A model generated the notes under the pieces. The model saw only the letters and a program-made list of their open reading frames with translations. It made no database searches and was not told where the DNA came from. A program made the translations under genes and the position numbers. Positions 43,738 through 53,297 of a stretch of 64,000 bases of DNA are shown here, one piece after another. Position 1 is the stretch's first letter. Each line of letters starts with the position of its first letter. The DNA is from [Clostridium] scindens (lineage in GTDB: Bacteria; Bacillota; Clostridia; Lachnospirales; Lachnospiraceae). The stretch covers positions 475,001-539,000 of the forward strand of contig NZ_CP080442.1 of NCBI RefSeq assembly GCF_019597925.1, read 5' to 3'.

Positions 43738-43953
43738 TTGTGGGCTTGGGACTGGTTTGAAGAAATTGGAAATATGGTTCAGGTGCGAATGGTAAGTGCA
43801 CATAAAATGCGTGGGGGATTCGCACCTGGAAAAAGGGGTTAATTTGGAGAAAAGGTTAGAAAAAATTAATTTTAAAGAAGGATTTGCTTGAGTTATTGTG
43901 GGTTTTGTGTGTAATATGTAAGTGGGCAAGAGGTATTTTTGTGCGTTTTTGCT
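43738..43953 (+). promoter_or_regulatory. Leader of CRISPR array 1
   Basis: AT-rich sequence between the unknown gene and the first repeat. It holds a perfect inverted repeat, CAGGTGCGAAT (43780-43790) and ATTCGCACCTG (43818-43828), enclosing AAGTGCACAT. The same block occurs in the leader of array 2 (53127-53171), which identifies it as a leader element rather than a chance hairpin. No Pribnow box could be chosen with confidence. Confidence 0.75.
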
Positions 43954-44789
43954 GTCTCCCTCTGCGAAGAGGGAGTGGATTGAAATACAAGCGTTGATGA
44001 CGGCGAATACATGGTCATTGTCTCCCTCTGCGAAGAGGGAGTGGATTGAAATGAGCATATCCTGATACATCCAGAGCCGGTCCGAGAAGTCTCCCTCTGC
44101 GAAGAGGGAGTGGATTGAAATATTATGGCTTATGAAGAATGCAAGGAGATTATTTGTCTCCCTCTGCGAAGAGGGAGTGGATTGAAATATCGTGCCTTGC
44201 ACTGCACTATCTGATTTTAGGGTCTCCCTCTGCGAGGAGGGAGTGGATTGAAATGAGTTCGGATGTCAGGAAACTGCCACGGCTTATGTCTCCCTCTGCG
44301 AGGAGGGAGTGGATTGAAATATAACCTCGGTCGTTTTTTCGCAGTTCAAATGTGTCTCCCTCTGCGAAGAGGGAGTGGATTGAAATATATATGCATTTTT
44401 ATAAAAAGGATGCTCTTTCGTCTCCCTCTGCGAAGAGGGAGTGGATTGAAATTAAGGGTTTGACTTCTTCTGAGGGGCTTCCTTCTGTCTCCCTCTGCGA
44501 AGAGGGAGTGGATTGAAATATTCTTTTCCAAATATTCCCTTGCGAAGATGATCGTCTCCCTCTGTGAGGAGGGAGTGGATTGAAATGGCCTCCGCCTGCG
44601 GTTCTTCTCATATATCTTTCGTCTCCCTCTGCGAGGAGGGAGTGGATTGAAATGAAGTCTATCTCAAGCCTTCCATTTGTGATTTCGTCTCTCCCTGCAG
44701 AGGGAGAGAGGATTGAAATAGGGGATGCTCAAGATAAATAACAATATTGCCAAGTTGCCTTTTATGAGGAAGGAGAGAGAAAACGAAAT
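43954..44789 (+). CRISPR. CRISPR array 1, type I-C, 12 clear repeats plus one degenerate
   Basis: Repeats are 33 nt, beginning GTCTCCCTCTGCGAAGAGGG and ending AGTGGATTGAAAT, at 43954, 44020, 44089, 44156, 44222, 44288, 44354, 44420, 44487, 44554, 44621 and 44687. Spacers are 33-36 nt and all distinct. Repeats 5, 6, 10 and 11 have GAGGAGG in the stem, and repeat 10 also has TGTG. The repeat at 44687 is of the array 2 type (GTCTCTCCCTGCAGAGGGAG). A strongly decayed thirteenth copy ends near 44789. Decay at the right end and the leader at the left agree on direction: transcribed left to right. Confidence 0.97.
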
Positions 44790-45126
44790 ATTATAGTTTT
44801 GAACGTTTATGGAAATATTCGATATTTGTATTTGAGAAGTATGTAAGATTATGTCTTACTTTTTGGTAAAAAAGAAGCGCCAGTGCGGAAGCTGGAGGGT
44901 GTGATCTATGAAGGGGAGTTGAAAATTTAATAATAATTAAGTAGAAAGACCAACTGACAATAAAGTTATAATCATCAAACGGGATAGCAGTTCTACATGA
45001 TGAGAATTAGGTATTAATTATATTTAGTGTCCGACAATATGTTGGATATTTTGTTTTAATTGCCAAAAATGTGTGATAAAATAAAGAAAATGATAATAAT
45101 TGACAAATAACAGGAAGTAAGTAAAT
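44790..45126 (+). other. Intergenic region between array 1 and cas3
   Basis: About 340 nt without a convincing gene. It should contain the cas operon promoter, but no TTGACA/TATAAT pair with proper spacing stands out. An imperfect dyad, TCCGACAATATGTTGGA (45030-45046), lies about 80 nt before cas3 and could be a regulator site. GGAAGTAAGTAA just before 45127 supplies a modest ribosome site. Confidence 0.5.
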
Positions 45127-47550
45127 ATGAACGATCCATACATTGCACATTTTTATAAAGGCAGTAATAATGCTATACAGATACAATCCGTTTCCGAGCA
45201 CAATCTTAATGTGGCTTATCTTGCCATGAGTAATTCCCCATTGAAATGCCTATCTTCTGTCGCCTGGGTTAGTGGTGTACTTCATGATGCTGGAAAATAT
45301 AGAGAAGGTGTTCAAAATTACCTCAGAAGAGCAATGAATGAAGAGCAAGTGCGTCGCGGGGAAGAAGACCACTCGACAGGCGGTGGATTTCTGATAGAAA
45401 AAATGTTTCCTGCGACAAATCTATCTGTACTGGTACAGATGGCGGTATTTTGCCATCATGGTTTGCATGACTGCTTTTCATCTGAAAAATCCACTATTTA
45501 CATTAAAGAGCGATTGTCCAAAAAAGAGAATTCCCAAAATGTAGAGGAACGTTATTATCAATATATAAAGAAGGAAGATTTGGAGAAAAGAGGCCTAATA
45601 GCAAAACGGGAAGTAGCAGGTATTATCCAGGAGATTTTAGGGTTTATTCGTAGCAAGAATTTGAGCGTAAATATGTATGGAAACAGAGATTTTTTCCTAG
45701 GTATGTATGAAAGGACGATTATGTCGCTGCTGGTAGATGCAGACAGGACTGATACGGCGTGTTTTATGGAGCAGAGAGAATTACCCAATCCTAAAAGTGA
45801 TGAAATGATGCAAGAGATTTGGGAAAAATGCATTACATATCTGGAACAGTATTTAAAGTCCATAAAATCAGAATCAAGGCTGAATGAATATCGCAGGGAT
45901 ATCTCGCGGAAATGTATGGAGGCCGGAGAAAGAGAAGAAAGGCTTTATCGCCTGACGGTGCCCACCGGTGCGGGAAAGACGCTCAGCAGCCTGCGCTTTG
46001 CGTTGTATCATGCCAGGAAATATCATAAGAGACATATCATATATGTGGCGCCCTATCAGAGTATAATAGACCAGAACGCGGAGGAAATACGCAGGGCAAT
46101 TAATAATGATGAAATTGTTCTGGAGCACCATTGTAATGTAATCCATGATGATGAAATGGAGAAGGAACGTTATGAAATCCTGACAGAAAATTGGGATTCG
46201 CCGATTATAGTCACTACAGCGGTACAGTTTTTGAACACGTTGTTTGCCTCAGGAATTGGAAATATCAGGCGTATGTATAGCATTCTGAACAGTGTGATTA
46301 TATTTGATGAAGTTCAAGCCTTACCAGTAAAGATTACCAAACTGTTTAATCTTTCTGTGAACTTTCTGACGGCATTTGGGAAGTCAACAGTGGTTTTATG
46401 TTCAGCGACGCAGCCGTTATTTGATGAACTGGATGAAAACAGGCTGCTGCCGCCACTATCCATGGCAGGCAGTCCCAAAGAATATGCTGAGGCATTTAAA
46501 AGAACGAAAATTATAGATGCTACAAAAGGAGCAGGCAGTGGATTTGCGGCAGAAGAATTACAAGAGTTTATCTGGGACAAGGCGGAGACGCTTAAACAGG
46601 TTCTTGTCGTTGTGAATACAAAGAAATGTGCAGAAAGGCTTTATAAAGAGATCAAGAAAAAATGTAAGGGATCGGATTATATATTATTTCATCTGAGCAC
46701 TAATATGTGCGCAGAACACAGGAGGGATGTACTAAAGAGACTGGAAGAGAATTTAGAAAATGAGAAGAAGGTGATATGTATCAGCACTCAGCTGATTGAG
46801 GCGGGAGTGAATCTATCCTTCAAGTGCGTCATACGTTCCCTGGCAGGCCTTGATAATATCATTCAGGCGGCAGGCCGATGCAACAGGCATGGGGAAGCGG
46901 GGATGGGATACGTCTATATTGTGGGAATAAGCAGCGAGTTAGAAAATGTAGAAAGACTTGCGGAGATTCGGAAAATGCAGGAGAGCATGGCAGAAGTGCT
47001 GAATCAATTCAGGAAGAATCCGGAAATATTTGATCATAGTCTGTCGTCCGAGGAGTCAATCCGGTACTATTATCAGATATACCTAAAGAAGAGAATGCCG
47101 GAAATGGAATATTTGGAATCGGTGAATGGAGTGGATGTTACACTGCTTGACCTGCTATCCACCAGCAGGACGATGTGGAAAAGCATGTCAGAGACAACCA
47201 AGAAGGATAGTAAGAATCTGCTGTTAAAGCAGGCGTTTAAAACGGCGGGGGATGTATTCGAAGTGATACTGGAAGATGGAAAGGTAGATGTCGTAGTTAG
47301 ATATGATGAAAAAGCAGAGGAGCAGATAGCCGTTCTTGAGGACGAATATGCTACGCTGGCAGAGCATAAGAAAGCGCTTCGAAGGCTTCAGCCATATACG
47401 GTGGGTATATCCGAGCAACTTCGTCAGAAGTTAGGAAATGCAATTACATCCGTATGCGGAGGAACCGTCTATGTCCTGAGTCAGAACTATTATAGTAGAG
47501 AAACTGGTGTTTCAGAAGAACCACTGGGAATGGAATTTATAAACTTTTAG
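45127..47550 (+). CDS. cas3: CRISPR-associated nuclease/helicase Cas3
   Basis: An 807-aa Cas3 with an N-terminal HD nuclease (His/Asp in VLHDAGKYREG, residues 52-62, and FCHHGLHD near 113) followed by an SF2 helicase. Walker A is VPTGAGKTL near 278-286, the DEAD-box equivalent is IIFDEVQAL near 391, motif III is CSATQPLF near 420, and motif VI is IQAAGRCNRHGEAG near 580. It degrades target DNA recruited by Cascade. Length and fusion fit type I-C. First gene of the seven-gene cas operon. Confidence 0.95.
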   Translation: MNDPYIAHFYKGSNNAIQIQSVSEHNLNVAYLAMSNSPLKCLSSVAWVSGVLHDAGKYREGVQNYLRRAMNEEQVRRGEEDHSTGGGFLIEKMFPATNLSVLVQMAVFCHHGLHDCFSSEKSTIYIKERLSKKENSQNVEERYYQYIKKEDLEKRGLIAKREVAGIIQEILGFIRSKNLSVNMYGNRDFFLGMYERTIMSLLVDADRTDTACFMEQRELPNPKSDEMMQEIWEKCITYLEQYLKSIKSESRLNEYRRDISRKCMEAGEREERLYRLTVPTGAGKTLSSLRFALYHARKYHKRHIIYVAPYQSIIDQNAEEIRRAINNDEIVLEHHCNVIHDDEMEKERYEILTENWDSPIIVTTAVQFLNTLFASGIGNIRRMYSILNSVIIFDEVQALPVKITKLFNLSVNFLTAFGKSTVVLCSATQPLFDELDENRLLPPLSMAGSPKEYAEAFKRTKIIDATKGAGSGFAAEELQEFIWDKAETLKQVLVVVNTKKCAERLYKEIKKKCKGSDYILFHLSTNMCAEHRRDVLKRLEENLENEKKVICISTQLIEAGVNLSFKCVIRSLAGLDNIIQAAGRCNRHGEAGMGYVYIVGISSELENVERLAEIRKMQESMAEVLNQFRKNPEIFDHSLSSEESIRYYYQIYLKKRMPEMEYLESVNGVDVTLLDLLSTSRTMWKSMSETTKKDSKNLLLKQAFKTAGDVFEVILEDGKVDVVVRYDEKAEEQIAVLEDEYATLAEHKKALRRLQPYTVGISEQLRQKLGNAITSVCGGTVYVLSQNYYSRETGVSEEPLGMEFINF

Positions 47551-47565
47551 AAAAGGGGTGAGAAG

Positions 47566-48306
47566 GTGAAGTATCGCAATACAGTAGAATTTGAAGTATA
47601 TGGAGACTACGCGTTGTTTTCGGATCCCGTGACCCGCGTAGGAGGGGAGAAAAGTTCTTATCATGTGCCCACGTATGAAGCGCTTAAAGGGATTTTGCAA
47701 AGCGTGTACTGGAAGCCTACGCTGGTCTGGATTATCGATGCGGTAAGAATTATGAAGCCAATCCAGACGGAGACAAAGGCTATCCGTCCCATTAATTATA
47801 ATGGGGGAAATGATTTATCCTATTATACTTATTTGAAGGATGTCAGTTATCAGGTACGGGCACATTTTGAATGGAACAGAAACAGGCCGGAACTGGAATC
47901 GGACCGTAATGAAAATAAGCATCATAATATTGCCAGGCGAATGATAAGCCGAGGCGGAAGAAGGGATATTTTCCTGGGCACAAGAGAATGTCAGGGATAC
48001 GTGGTACCCTGCGAGTTTGGAGAAGGGGAAGGATATTATGACAGCCAGGAGGGCGATTTGTCCTACGGGCTTATGTATCATGGCATTACTTATGCGGATG
48101 AGGCAGTTCTTCCAGAAGATGAGGGAAAGATGACTGTGAGGTTCTGGCACCCGGTCATGAAAAAGGGAATCATCGAATTTACCCGTCCCGAGGAGTGTGT
48201 GAAAAAAAGACACATTAGGGAAATGACAGTAAAGATATTTGGAGAGGATAATTTTACAGGCATTGGAGAATTTGACGGGGAGGAGGAAGACATTGAGTTG
48301 GTTTAG
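47566..48306 (+). CDS. cas5c: Cas5c (Cas5d), pre-crRNA endoribonuclease of type I-C
   Basis: A 246-aa protein starting from GTG 47566 after AAAGGGG. The N-terminus VEFEVYGDYALFSDPVTRVGG and SYHVPTYEALKGIL are Cas5 type I-C hallmarks. QRYVL-type tail features are replaced by VKKRHIREMTVKIF near the end. Type I-C lacks Cas6, and Cas5c cleaves the repeat hairpin. Two hairpin variants from the two arrays must therefore be handled by this single enzyme. Confidence 0.92.
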   Translation: MKYRNTVEFEVYGDYALFSDPVTRVGGEKSSYHVPTYEALKGILQSVYWKPTLVWIIDAVRIMKPIQTETKAIRPINYNGGNDLSYYTYLKDVSYQVRAHFEWNRNRPELESDRNENKHHNIARRMISRGGRRDIFLGTRECQGYVVPCEFGEGEGYYDSQEGDLSYGLMYHGITYADEAVLPEDEGKMTVRFWHPVMKKGIIEFTRPEECVKKRHIREMTVKIFGEDNFTGIGEFDGEEEDIELV

Positions 48307-50281
48307 CGAATTGTATGATTTATATGAGAAAAATGAAGAGAAAATTGGAAGAGTAGAATATAAGACACGCCAGGGAAAAAAGGGACCAGAGCAGGTTCCG
48401 CTGGTTCTTTTGCCAATATATCATACGACGGTAGCAGCACAGATTACGGTTGACATTGACAGCGAAGGGAATTTTCTGGGAGCGTCAAGAGTGCCGGATG
48501 AAGATAAGATGACAATCATCCCTGTGACGGAGACTTCTGGCATCCGGACATCAGGTGTTGAGGCGCATCCTTTCTGTGACAACCTAAAATACCTGGCTGC
48601 AGATTATGCAAGATATGTAAAGAATGGAAAAAAAGACTTTTCCAAAAATCGTAAACTCTACATAGAAGGCCTAAAGTCCTGGCATCTGTCTGAGTATACA
48701 CATCCAAAAGTAGATGCGCTTTATGCTTATTTAGGCAAGGGGACGCTCATGTCTGATTTGGTTGAAGAAGGAGTCCTGATTACAGATGAAAAAGGAGTTC
48801 TTTTAGAAAAGGAAAAGATACAGATTGTATTACAGGCAGATGCGTTTGTAAGATTTCGTATCATAGAAAAAGCAGATTTAAGCCAGGATATTTTAAACGA
48901 TCCTTCCGGGAAGTATTTTTCGGAGTGCTGGCTGGATAGGACCTTGCAGGAAAGTTATATCAAGTATCACCGTTCCAGATTAACGCAGACAGATTTCTGC
49001 TATCTTACTGGCGAGAATGTTCCAGTTTCTTATCTTCAGCCTAAGAAAATCAGAAATGAAGGAGACGGGGCGAAACTTATTTCCTCAAATGATGAAGACA
49101 ATTATACATTTAAAGGAAGATTTACGGATAAAACGGAAGCATTTGCTATAGGATATGAGGCTTCTCAAAAGGCTCACAATGCGCTTAAATGGATTATACG
49201 TAAGCAAGGATACAGTTGGGATGACCTTTGCATCGTGATCTGGGAATCTAATCTGGAGCAGATTCCGGATTGGGGCGCGGATACAGATAAGATTGAGGAA
49301 GCCTATCAGGAGGTGCAGGAAAGCGAATATGAAGGATGGGGAGAGGAGGAAGAGCAAGAAGAAAAAGAATATGAGACGGGAGCTGCGGCTGCGGCAAGGT
49401 TCAAAGCAGCGATGCGCGGATATGGAGAGAATCTGAAGACGGACTCGAAAGTTATGATTCTTGCCTTTGATGCAGCCACTACTGGAAGGCTTGCTATGGT
49501 AGAAAATAAAGAGTTTGCCGCCAGCAGGTATGTAGATAATATCAAGTACTGGCATGACAGTTGCAGATGGCTGCAGTCAAAATATAAGGACGGACATAAC
49601 TTTCGTTATTTTGGAATGGCAGGCGTGAAAGATATTGCGGAAGCCCTGTACGGGACGGAGCAGAAAGGAATTCTTTCCCTTGGAGGCAATACAAGAATGT
49701 ATGCGGAAATATGCAAGAGGCTTTTGCCCTGCATATCTGAGAGGAGACGCGTGCCGAGAGATATAGTAAATACCGCGGTACAAAGGGCGTCATCTCCAGT
49801 TTCGTATGATAATCGGTATAATTGGGAAAAAGTGCTTTCTATAGCATGCGCTCTGGTGAAAAAGCAGAAAATGGAATTGGAAAAGGAGGAGTGGAAAGTG
49901 TCGCTGAATGAGGAAAGCAGGAATAGAGACTATCTGTATGGACGACTTTTAGCAATGGCTGACAGGATTGAATACCGTACATTTGACAAAGATGAAGACG
50001 GGAAAAGAGTGACGAATGCTAAAAGATATATGAATGCATTTGCACAGCATCCATACCAGACATGGAAGGTATTAGAGGAGCGTATACAGCCCTATTTGCA
50101 AAAATTAGATATTAAGGAGCGGAATTCTTATAATAAGACTCTTGATGAAATCTATGAATTGTTCGATGAAAAAGAATTTACTAATAATGACAGGCTGGAA
50201 GGATTATATTTACTGGGATATCACAGCCAGTCTTATGAACTAAAATATAAGCCTAAAAAAGCGGAGGAGGAAAAAGAATGA
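48293..50281 (+). CDS. cas8c: Cas8c (Csd1), type I-C large subunit
   Basis: A 662-aa protein, signature of subtype I-C. TTG 48293 is chosen as the start because it gives the family's usual SWFSELYDLYEK beginning and follows GGAGGAGGAAGA; it overlaps cas5c by 14 nt. A longer in-frame start at 48239 gives an unrelated N-terminus. Typical Csd1 blocks include CYLTGENVPVSYLQPKKI near 240 and the late VNTAVQRASSPVSYDNRYNW near 500. An internal start in such genes can give the Cas11c small subunit; not assessed here. Confidence 0.93.
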   Translation: MSWFSELYDLYEKNEEKIGRVEYKTRQGKKGPEQVPLVLLPIYHTTVAAQITVDIDSEGNFLGASRVPDEDKMTIIPVTETSGIRTSGVEAHPFCDNLKYLAADYARYVKNGKKDFSKNRKLYIEGLKSWHLSEYTHPKVDALYAYLGKGTLMSDLVEEGVLITDEKGVLLEKEKIQIVLQADAFVRFRIIEKADLSQDILNDPSGKYFSECWLDRTLQESYIKYHRSRLTQTDFCYLTGENVPVSYLQPKKIRNEGDGAKLISSNDEDNYTFKGRFTDKTEAFAIGYEASQKAHNALKWIIRKQGYSWDDLCIVIWESNLEQIPDWGADTDKIEEAYQEVQESEYEGWGEEEEQEEKEYETGAAAAARFKAAMRGYGENLKTDSKVMILAFDAATTGRLAMVENKEFAASRYVDNIKYWHDSCRWLQSKYKDGHNFRYFGMAGVKDIAEALYGTEQKGILSLGGNTRMYAEICKRLLPCISERRRVPRDIVNTAVQRASSPVSYDNRYNWEKVLSIACALVKKQKMELEKEEWKVSLNEESRNRDYLYGRLLAMADRIEYRTFDKDEDGKRVTNAKRYMNAFAQHPYQTWKVLEERIQPYLQKLDIKERNSYNKTLDEIYELFDEKEFTNNDRLEGLYLLGYHSQSYELKYKPKKAEEEKE

Positions 50282-51135
50282 CAACTTTAAAAGGAAAAAT
50301 TGATTTTGCATTGCTTGTTTCAGCAACAGATGCTAATCCGAATGGAGATCCTTTGAATGGAAATCGTCCAAGAGAGAATTATGAAGGCTATGGGGAAATT
50401 TCAGATGTCTGTATTAAAAGAAAGATCCGTAATCGGTTCCAGGATATGGGACAGAAAATATTTGTCCAATCGGATGACCGTTCCGACGATGGTTATACAA
50501 GCCTGAAGGAACGGGCAGAAGGATGTGAAGAATTAAATAATGAAATTAAGAAAAAGAAAAAAGCCGATAGGGAACATTTTGCCCAGATTGCATGTCAGGA
50601 ATGGCTGGACGTTCGGACGTTCGGACAAGTATTCGCGTTCAAAGGAGACGAAGTCTCTGTGGGAATACGAGGACCTGTTTCAATCCATCAGGCAGTCAGC
50701 TTGTCACCAGTGGATGTTGTCAGTATGCAGATTACGAAGAGTGTCAACAGTGAGGCAGGAAAAGACAGCAAGGCTTCTGATACCATGGGAACCAAACATA
50801 GAATAGGGTTTGGCCTATACCTGGTAAAAGGAAGCGTGAATGTCCAACTGGCCGAGAAAACCGGATTTTCTCAAGAAGACGCTGAACTTTTAAAGGAGGC
50901 ACTGAAGACCCTGTTTGAAAACGACGCGTCATCCGCAAGGCCGGAAGGAAGTATGGAAGTCTGCCGACTCTACTGGTGGCAGCATGAGGAAAAGACCCCC
51001 TCAGTATCTACTGCTCAAATCCATAGAAGCATAAAAATCGAGGCATTGGAGGACAGGCCTAAATCATTTAAAGACTACTCCATCAAGTTAGAAGAACTGA
51101 ACTGTGTAAAACCGGAGGTATATGAATTTGTATAA
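50278..51135 (+). CDS. cas7c: Cas7c (Csd2), Cascade backbone
   Basis: A 285-aa protein beginning TTLKGKIDFALLVSATDANP and NGDPLNGNRPRENYEGYGEI, the standard Csd2/Csh2 start. VRTFGQVFAF and IRGPVSIHQAVSLSPVDVV follow near 118-150. The ATG overlaps the cas8c stop (ATGA). Several copies coat the crRNA in type I-C Cascade. Confidence 0.95.
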   Translation: MTTLKGKIDFALLVSATDANPNGDPLNGNRPRENYEGYGEISDVCIKRKIRNRFQDMGQKIFVQSDDRSDDGYTSLKERAEGCEELNNEIKKKKKADREHFAQIACQEWLDVRTFGQVFAFKGDEVSVGIRGPVSIHQAVSLSPVDVVSMQITKSVNSEAGKDSKASDTMGTKHRIGFGLYLVKGSVNVQLAEKTGFSQEDAELLKEALKTLFENDASSARPEGSMEVCRLYWWQHEEKTPSVSTAQIHRSIKIEALEDRPKSFKDYSIKLEELNCVKPEVYEFV

Positions 51136-51784
51136 AGAAGAGGATTACCTGCAATTGTCAGGTATCCAGCATTTCGCATTCTGTCGTCGTCAATGGGCGC
51201 TTGCCTACATAGAACTCCAGTGGGATGAAAATGTGAGGACTGTTGAAGGAAAACTCTTGCATGAGAAGGCACATGATCCTACAAATGCGGAGAAGAGAGG
51301 AGATCTGATTATCAGCAGAGGCATGCCAGTATATTCCAGAGAATTGGGGATCAGCGGTGAATGTGACGTTGTTGAATTCCACCGTTCTCAGGACGGAATA
51401 ACATTATTTGGACGGGATGGCCTGTATGAAGTAATTCCCATCGAATACAAGCGGGGAAAGCCCAAGGAAAATGATGTGGATATTCTTCAACTTATGGCGC
51501 AGGCATTATGCCTGGAAGAAATGCTTTGCTGCCAGATTCCTTTTGGATACTTATACTATGGTGAGACAAGACATAGAAAAATAGTAGAATTTACAGAAGA
51601 AATTCGACACAAGACAAAAGACATGTTTCTGGAAATGCATCAGTATTATGAACGAAGATATACTCCAAGGGTAAAACGTTCCAAGGCATGTAATGCGTGT
51701 TCTCTAAAGGATATCTGTCTGCCGGCTTTAGGAATAGCAAAGTCGGCAACAGATTATATTAATAGCAGGCTATCGGAGGAATAG
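51122..51784 (+). CDS. cas4: Cas4, RecB-like exonuclease for spacer acquisition
   Basis: A 220-aa protein. It has the RecB nuclease motif III PIEYKRGKPKE near residues 108-118, the QLMAQALCLEEM helix, and a C-terminal Cys cluster (KACNACSLKDICLP, near 188-201) with an upstream Cys in FCRRQW near 20, giving four Cys for an Fe-S cluster. The start overlaps the cas7c stop by 14 nt. It defines PAM and spacer orientation with Cas1-Cas2. Confidence 0.93.
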   Translation: MNLYKEEDYLQLSGIQHFAFCRRQWALAYIELQWDENVRTVEGKLLHEKAHDPTNAEKRGDLIISRGMPVYSRELGISGECDVVEFHRSQDGITLFGRDGLYEVIPIEYKRGKPKENDVDILQLMAQALCLEEMLCCQIPFGYLYYGETRHRKIVEFTEEIRHKTKDMFLEMHQYYERRYTPRVKRSKACNACSLKDICLPALGIAKSATDYINSRLSEE

Positions 51785-51786
51785 AG

Positions 51787-52818
51787 TTGAAAAAATTAAT
51801 GAATACGTTATATGTGACCTCTGCGAATCGGTATCTTTCTTTAGATGGAGAGAATGTTGTTATTCTGGAAGAACAGAAGGAAATCGGGCGCGTACCCCTA
51901 CATAACCTGGAGGGAATCGTTACATTTGGATATACAGGAGCAAGCCCGAGACTTATGGGGACTTGCGCGCAGAAGAATATCAGCCTTACTTTTATGACTG
52001 AGCACGGACGTTTCCTTGCACGGGTATGTGGAGAAGTCAGGGGGAATGTCACACTGCGAAGGCAGCAATATCGTATCGCCGATAATACAGAAAAAAAGAT
52101 AGAAGTGGCGCGAAATTGTATTGTTGGAAAAGTGTATAATTCCCGGTGGATTTTAGAGCGGGCAATCCGGGATTATCCGCTGCGGTTGGATGTAGAAAAG
52201 ATAAAAGAAAAATCGTCTTTCCTCGATTCCCGCTTAAAAGAAATCCGTACGTGTGAAAGCCCGGATAAACTTCTGGGACTTGAGGGAGAGTCAGCCTCCA
52301 TTTATTTTTCTGTCTTTGATGAATTGATCTTGCAGCAAAAGGAAGTTTTTTATTTTCATGGACGAAATAGAAGGCCCCCTTTGGATAATGTAAATGCAAT
52401 GCTTTCATTCGCCTATTCGCTTTTAGCAGGTATATGTACGTCAGCATTGGAAACTGTTGGCCTTGATCCTTATGTTGGCTTCTTTCATACGGATAGACCA
52501 GGCCGCACATCATTGGCACTGGATATCATGGAAGAACTAAGAAGTGTAATGGCTGACCGTTTCGTACTAACGCTGATTAATAAAAGGATTGTTGATTCCA
52601 GCGGTTTCCTTCAGAAAGAAAATGGCGCTGTCATTATGGATGATGATACGAGAAAGAAATTTCTCGCTGCATGGCAGGAGAAGAAAAAGGAAGTCATTAC
52701 ACATCCTTTTCTGGGTGAAAAAATGGAGTGGGGAATGGTACCCCATGTTCAGGCAATGCTTCTGGCCAGATATGTTCGTGGAGATTTGGAAGAGTATCCG
52801 CCATTTTTGTGGAAGTAG
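51787..52818 (+). CDS. cas1: Cas1 integrase
   Basis: A 343-aa protein with the type I-C Cas1 start NTLYVTSANRYLSLDGENVV, the Glu-containing GLEGESASIYFSVFDELIL near 160, and the active-site His region DPYVGFFHTDRPGRTSLALD near 225-245. The start is TTG 51787 two codons after cas4 (ATG 51799 is the alternative). It integrates spacers with Cas2 and Cas4. Confidence 0.95.
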   Translation: MKKLMNTLYVTSANRYLSLDGENVVILEEQKEIGRVPLHNLEGIVTFGYTGASPRLMGTCAQKNISLTFMTEHGRFLARVCGEVRGNVTLRRQQYRIADNTEKKIEVARNCIVGKVYNSRWILERAIRDYPLRLDVEKIKEKSSFLDSRLKEIRTCESPDKLLGLEGESASIYFSVFDELILQQKEVFYFHGRNRRPPLDNVNAMLSFAYSLLAGICTSALETVGLDPYVGFFHTDRPGRTSLALDIMEELRSVMADRFVLTLINKRIVDSSGFLQKENGAVIMDDDTRKKFLAAWQEKKKEVITHPFLGEKMEWGMVPHVQAMLLARYVRGDLEEYPPFLWK

Positions 52819-52826
52819 GTGATAGA

Positions 52827-53117
52827 ATGCTGGTGTTGATAACTTATGATGTAAATACAGAGACAGAGGCAGGAAAGAGACGCCTAAGAAAAGTAGCAAA
52901 GCAATGCGTTAATTATGGACAGCGGGTTCAAAATTCCGTATTCGAGTGCAATCTGGACGCCGCAAAACTTCGTCAGGTAAAGGCTATCCTGGAGGATATA
53001 ATTGATAAAGAAGTTGATAGTTTAAGGTTCTATAATCTGGGTAATAAGTATAAAGACAAGATTGAACATATAGGAGCAAAGAAAAGTTTTGATGTGACTG
53101 CCCCTCTTATATTTTAG
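52827..53117 (+). CDS. cas2: Cas2
   Basis: A 96-aa ferredoxin-fold protein beginning LVLITYDVNTETEAGKRRLR, with conserved Asp8 and the GQRVQNSVFECNLD block near 31-44. Start at 52827 follows AGGTGATAG. It is the last cas gene; the array 2 leader begins directly after its stop codon. Confidence 0.95.
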   Translation: MLVLITYDVNTETEAGKRRLRKVAKQCVNYGQRVQNSVFECNLDAAKLRQVKAILEDIIDKEVDSLRFYNLGNKYKDKIEHIGAKKSFDVTAPLIF

Positions 53118-53297
53118 TGTGGTTTAGTGCGAATGTGAAGTGCACATGAAAATGCAGGGAGATTCGCACCTGGATATTGATGATATGAGAGTTAGGAAAG
53201 TTGTAATTTGTTGTGTAGGTGTTGGAAAAAGTTCTTTGATTTGGCGTTTTGCATAAGGAGTTGATGGGATATTAGAAGTTTTATGTGCAAAATTGCT
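53118..53297 (+). promoter_or_regulatory. Leader of CRISPR array 2
   Basis: A 180-nt AT-rich leader. GTGCGAAT (53127-53134) and ATTCGCAC (53162-53169) form an inverted repeat around AAGTGCACATGAAAATGC, matching the block in the array 1 leader. The last ~20 nt before the repeat (ATGTGCAAAATTGCT) also resemble the array 1 equivalent (GTGCGTTTTTGCT). Confidence 0.78.

Noticed and set aside
44139..44611. Open frames of 60-70 codons on both strands across CRISPR array 1
   Set aside because: They are made by the repeat itself (recurrent SPSARREWIE or ISIHSLFAEGD units) and are not genes.
44941..44972. CTGACA and TATAAT before cas3 as a promoter
   Set aside because: The two boxes are only 7 nt apart, not a usable sigma-A promoter.
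48239..48292. Upstream start for cas8c
   Set aside because: The extra residues do not resemble Csd1 and overlap cas5c; TTG 48293 follows a strong GGAGGAGG.
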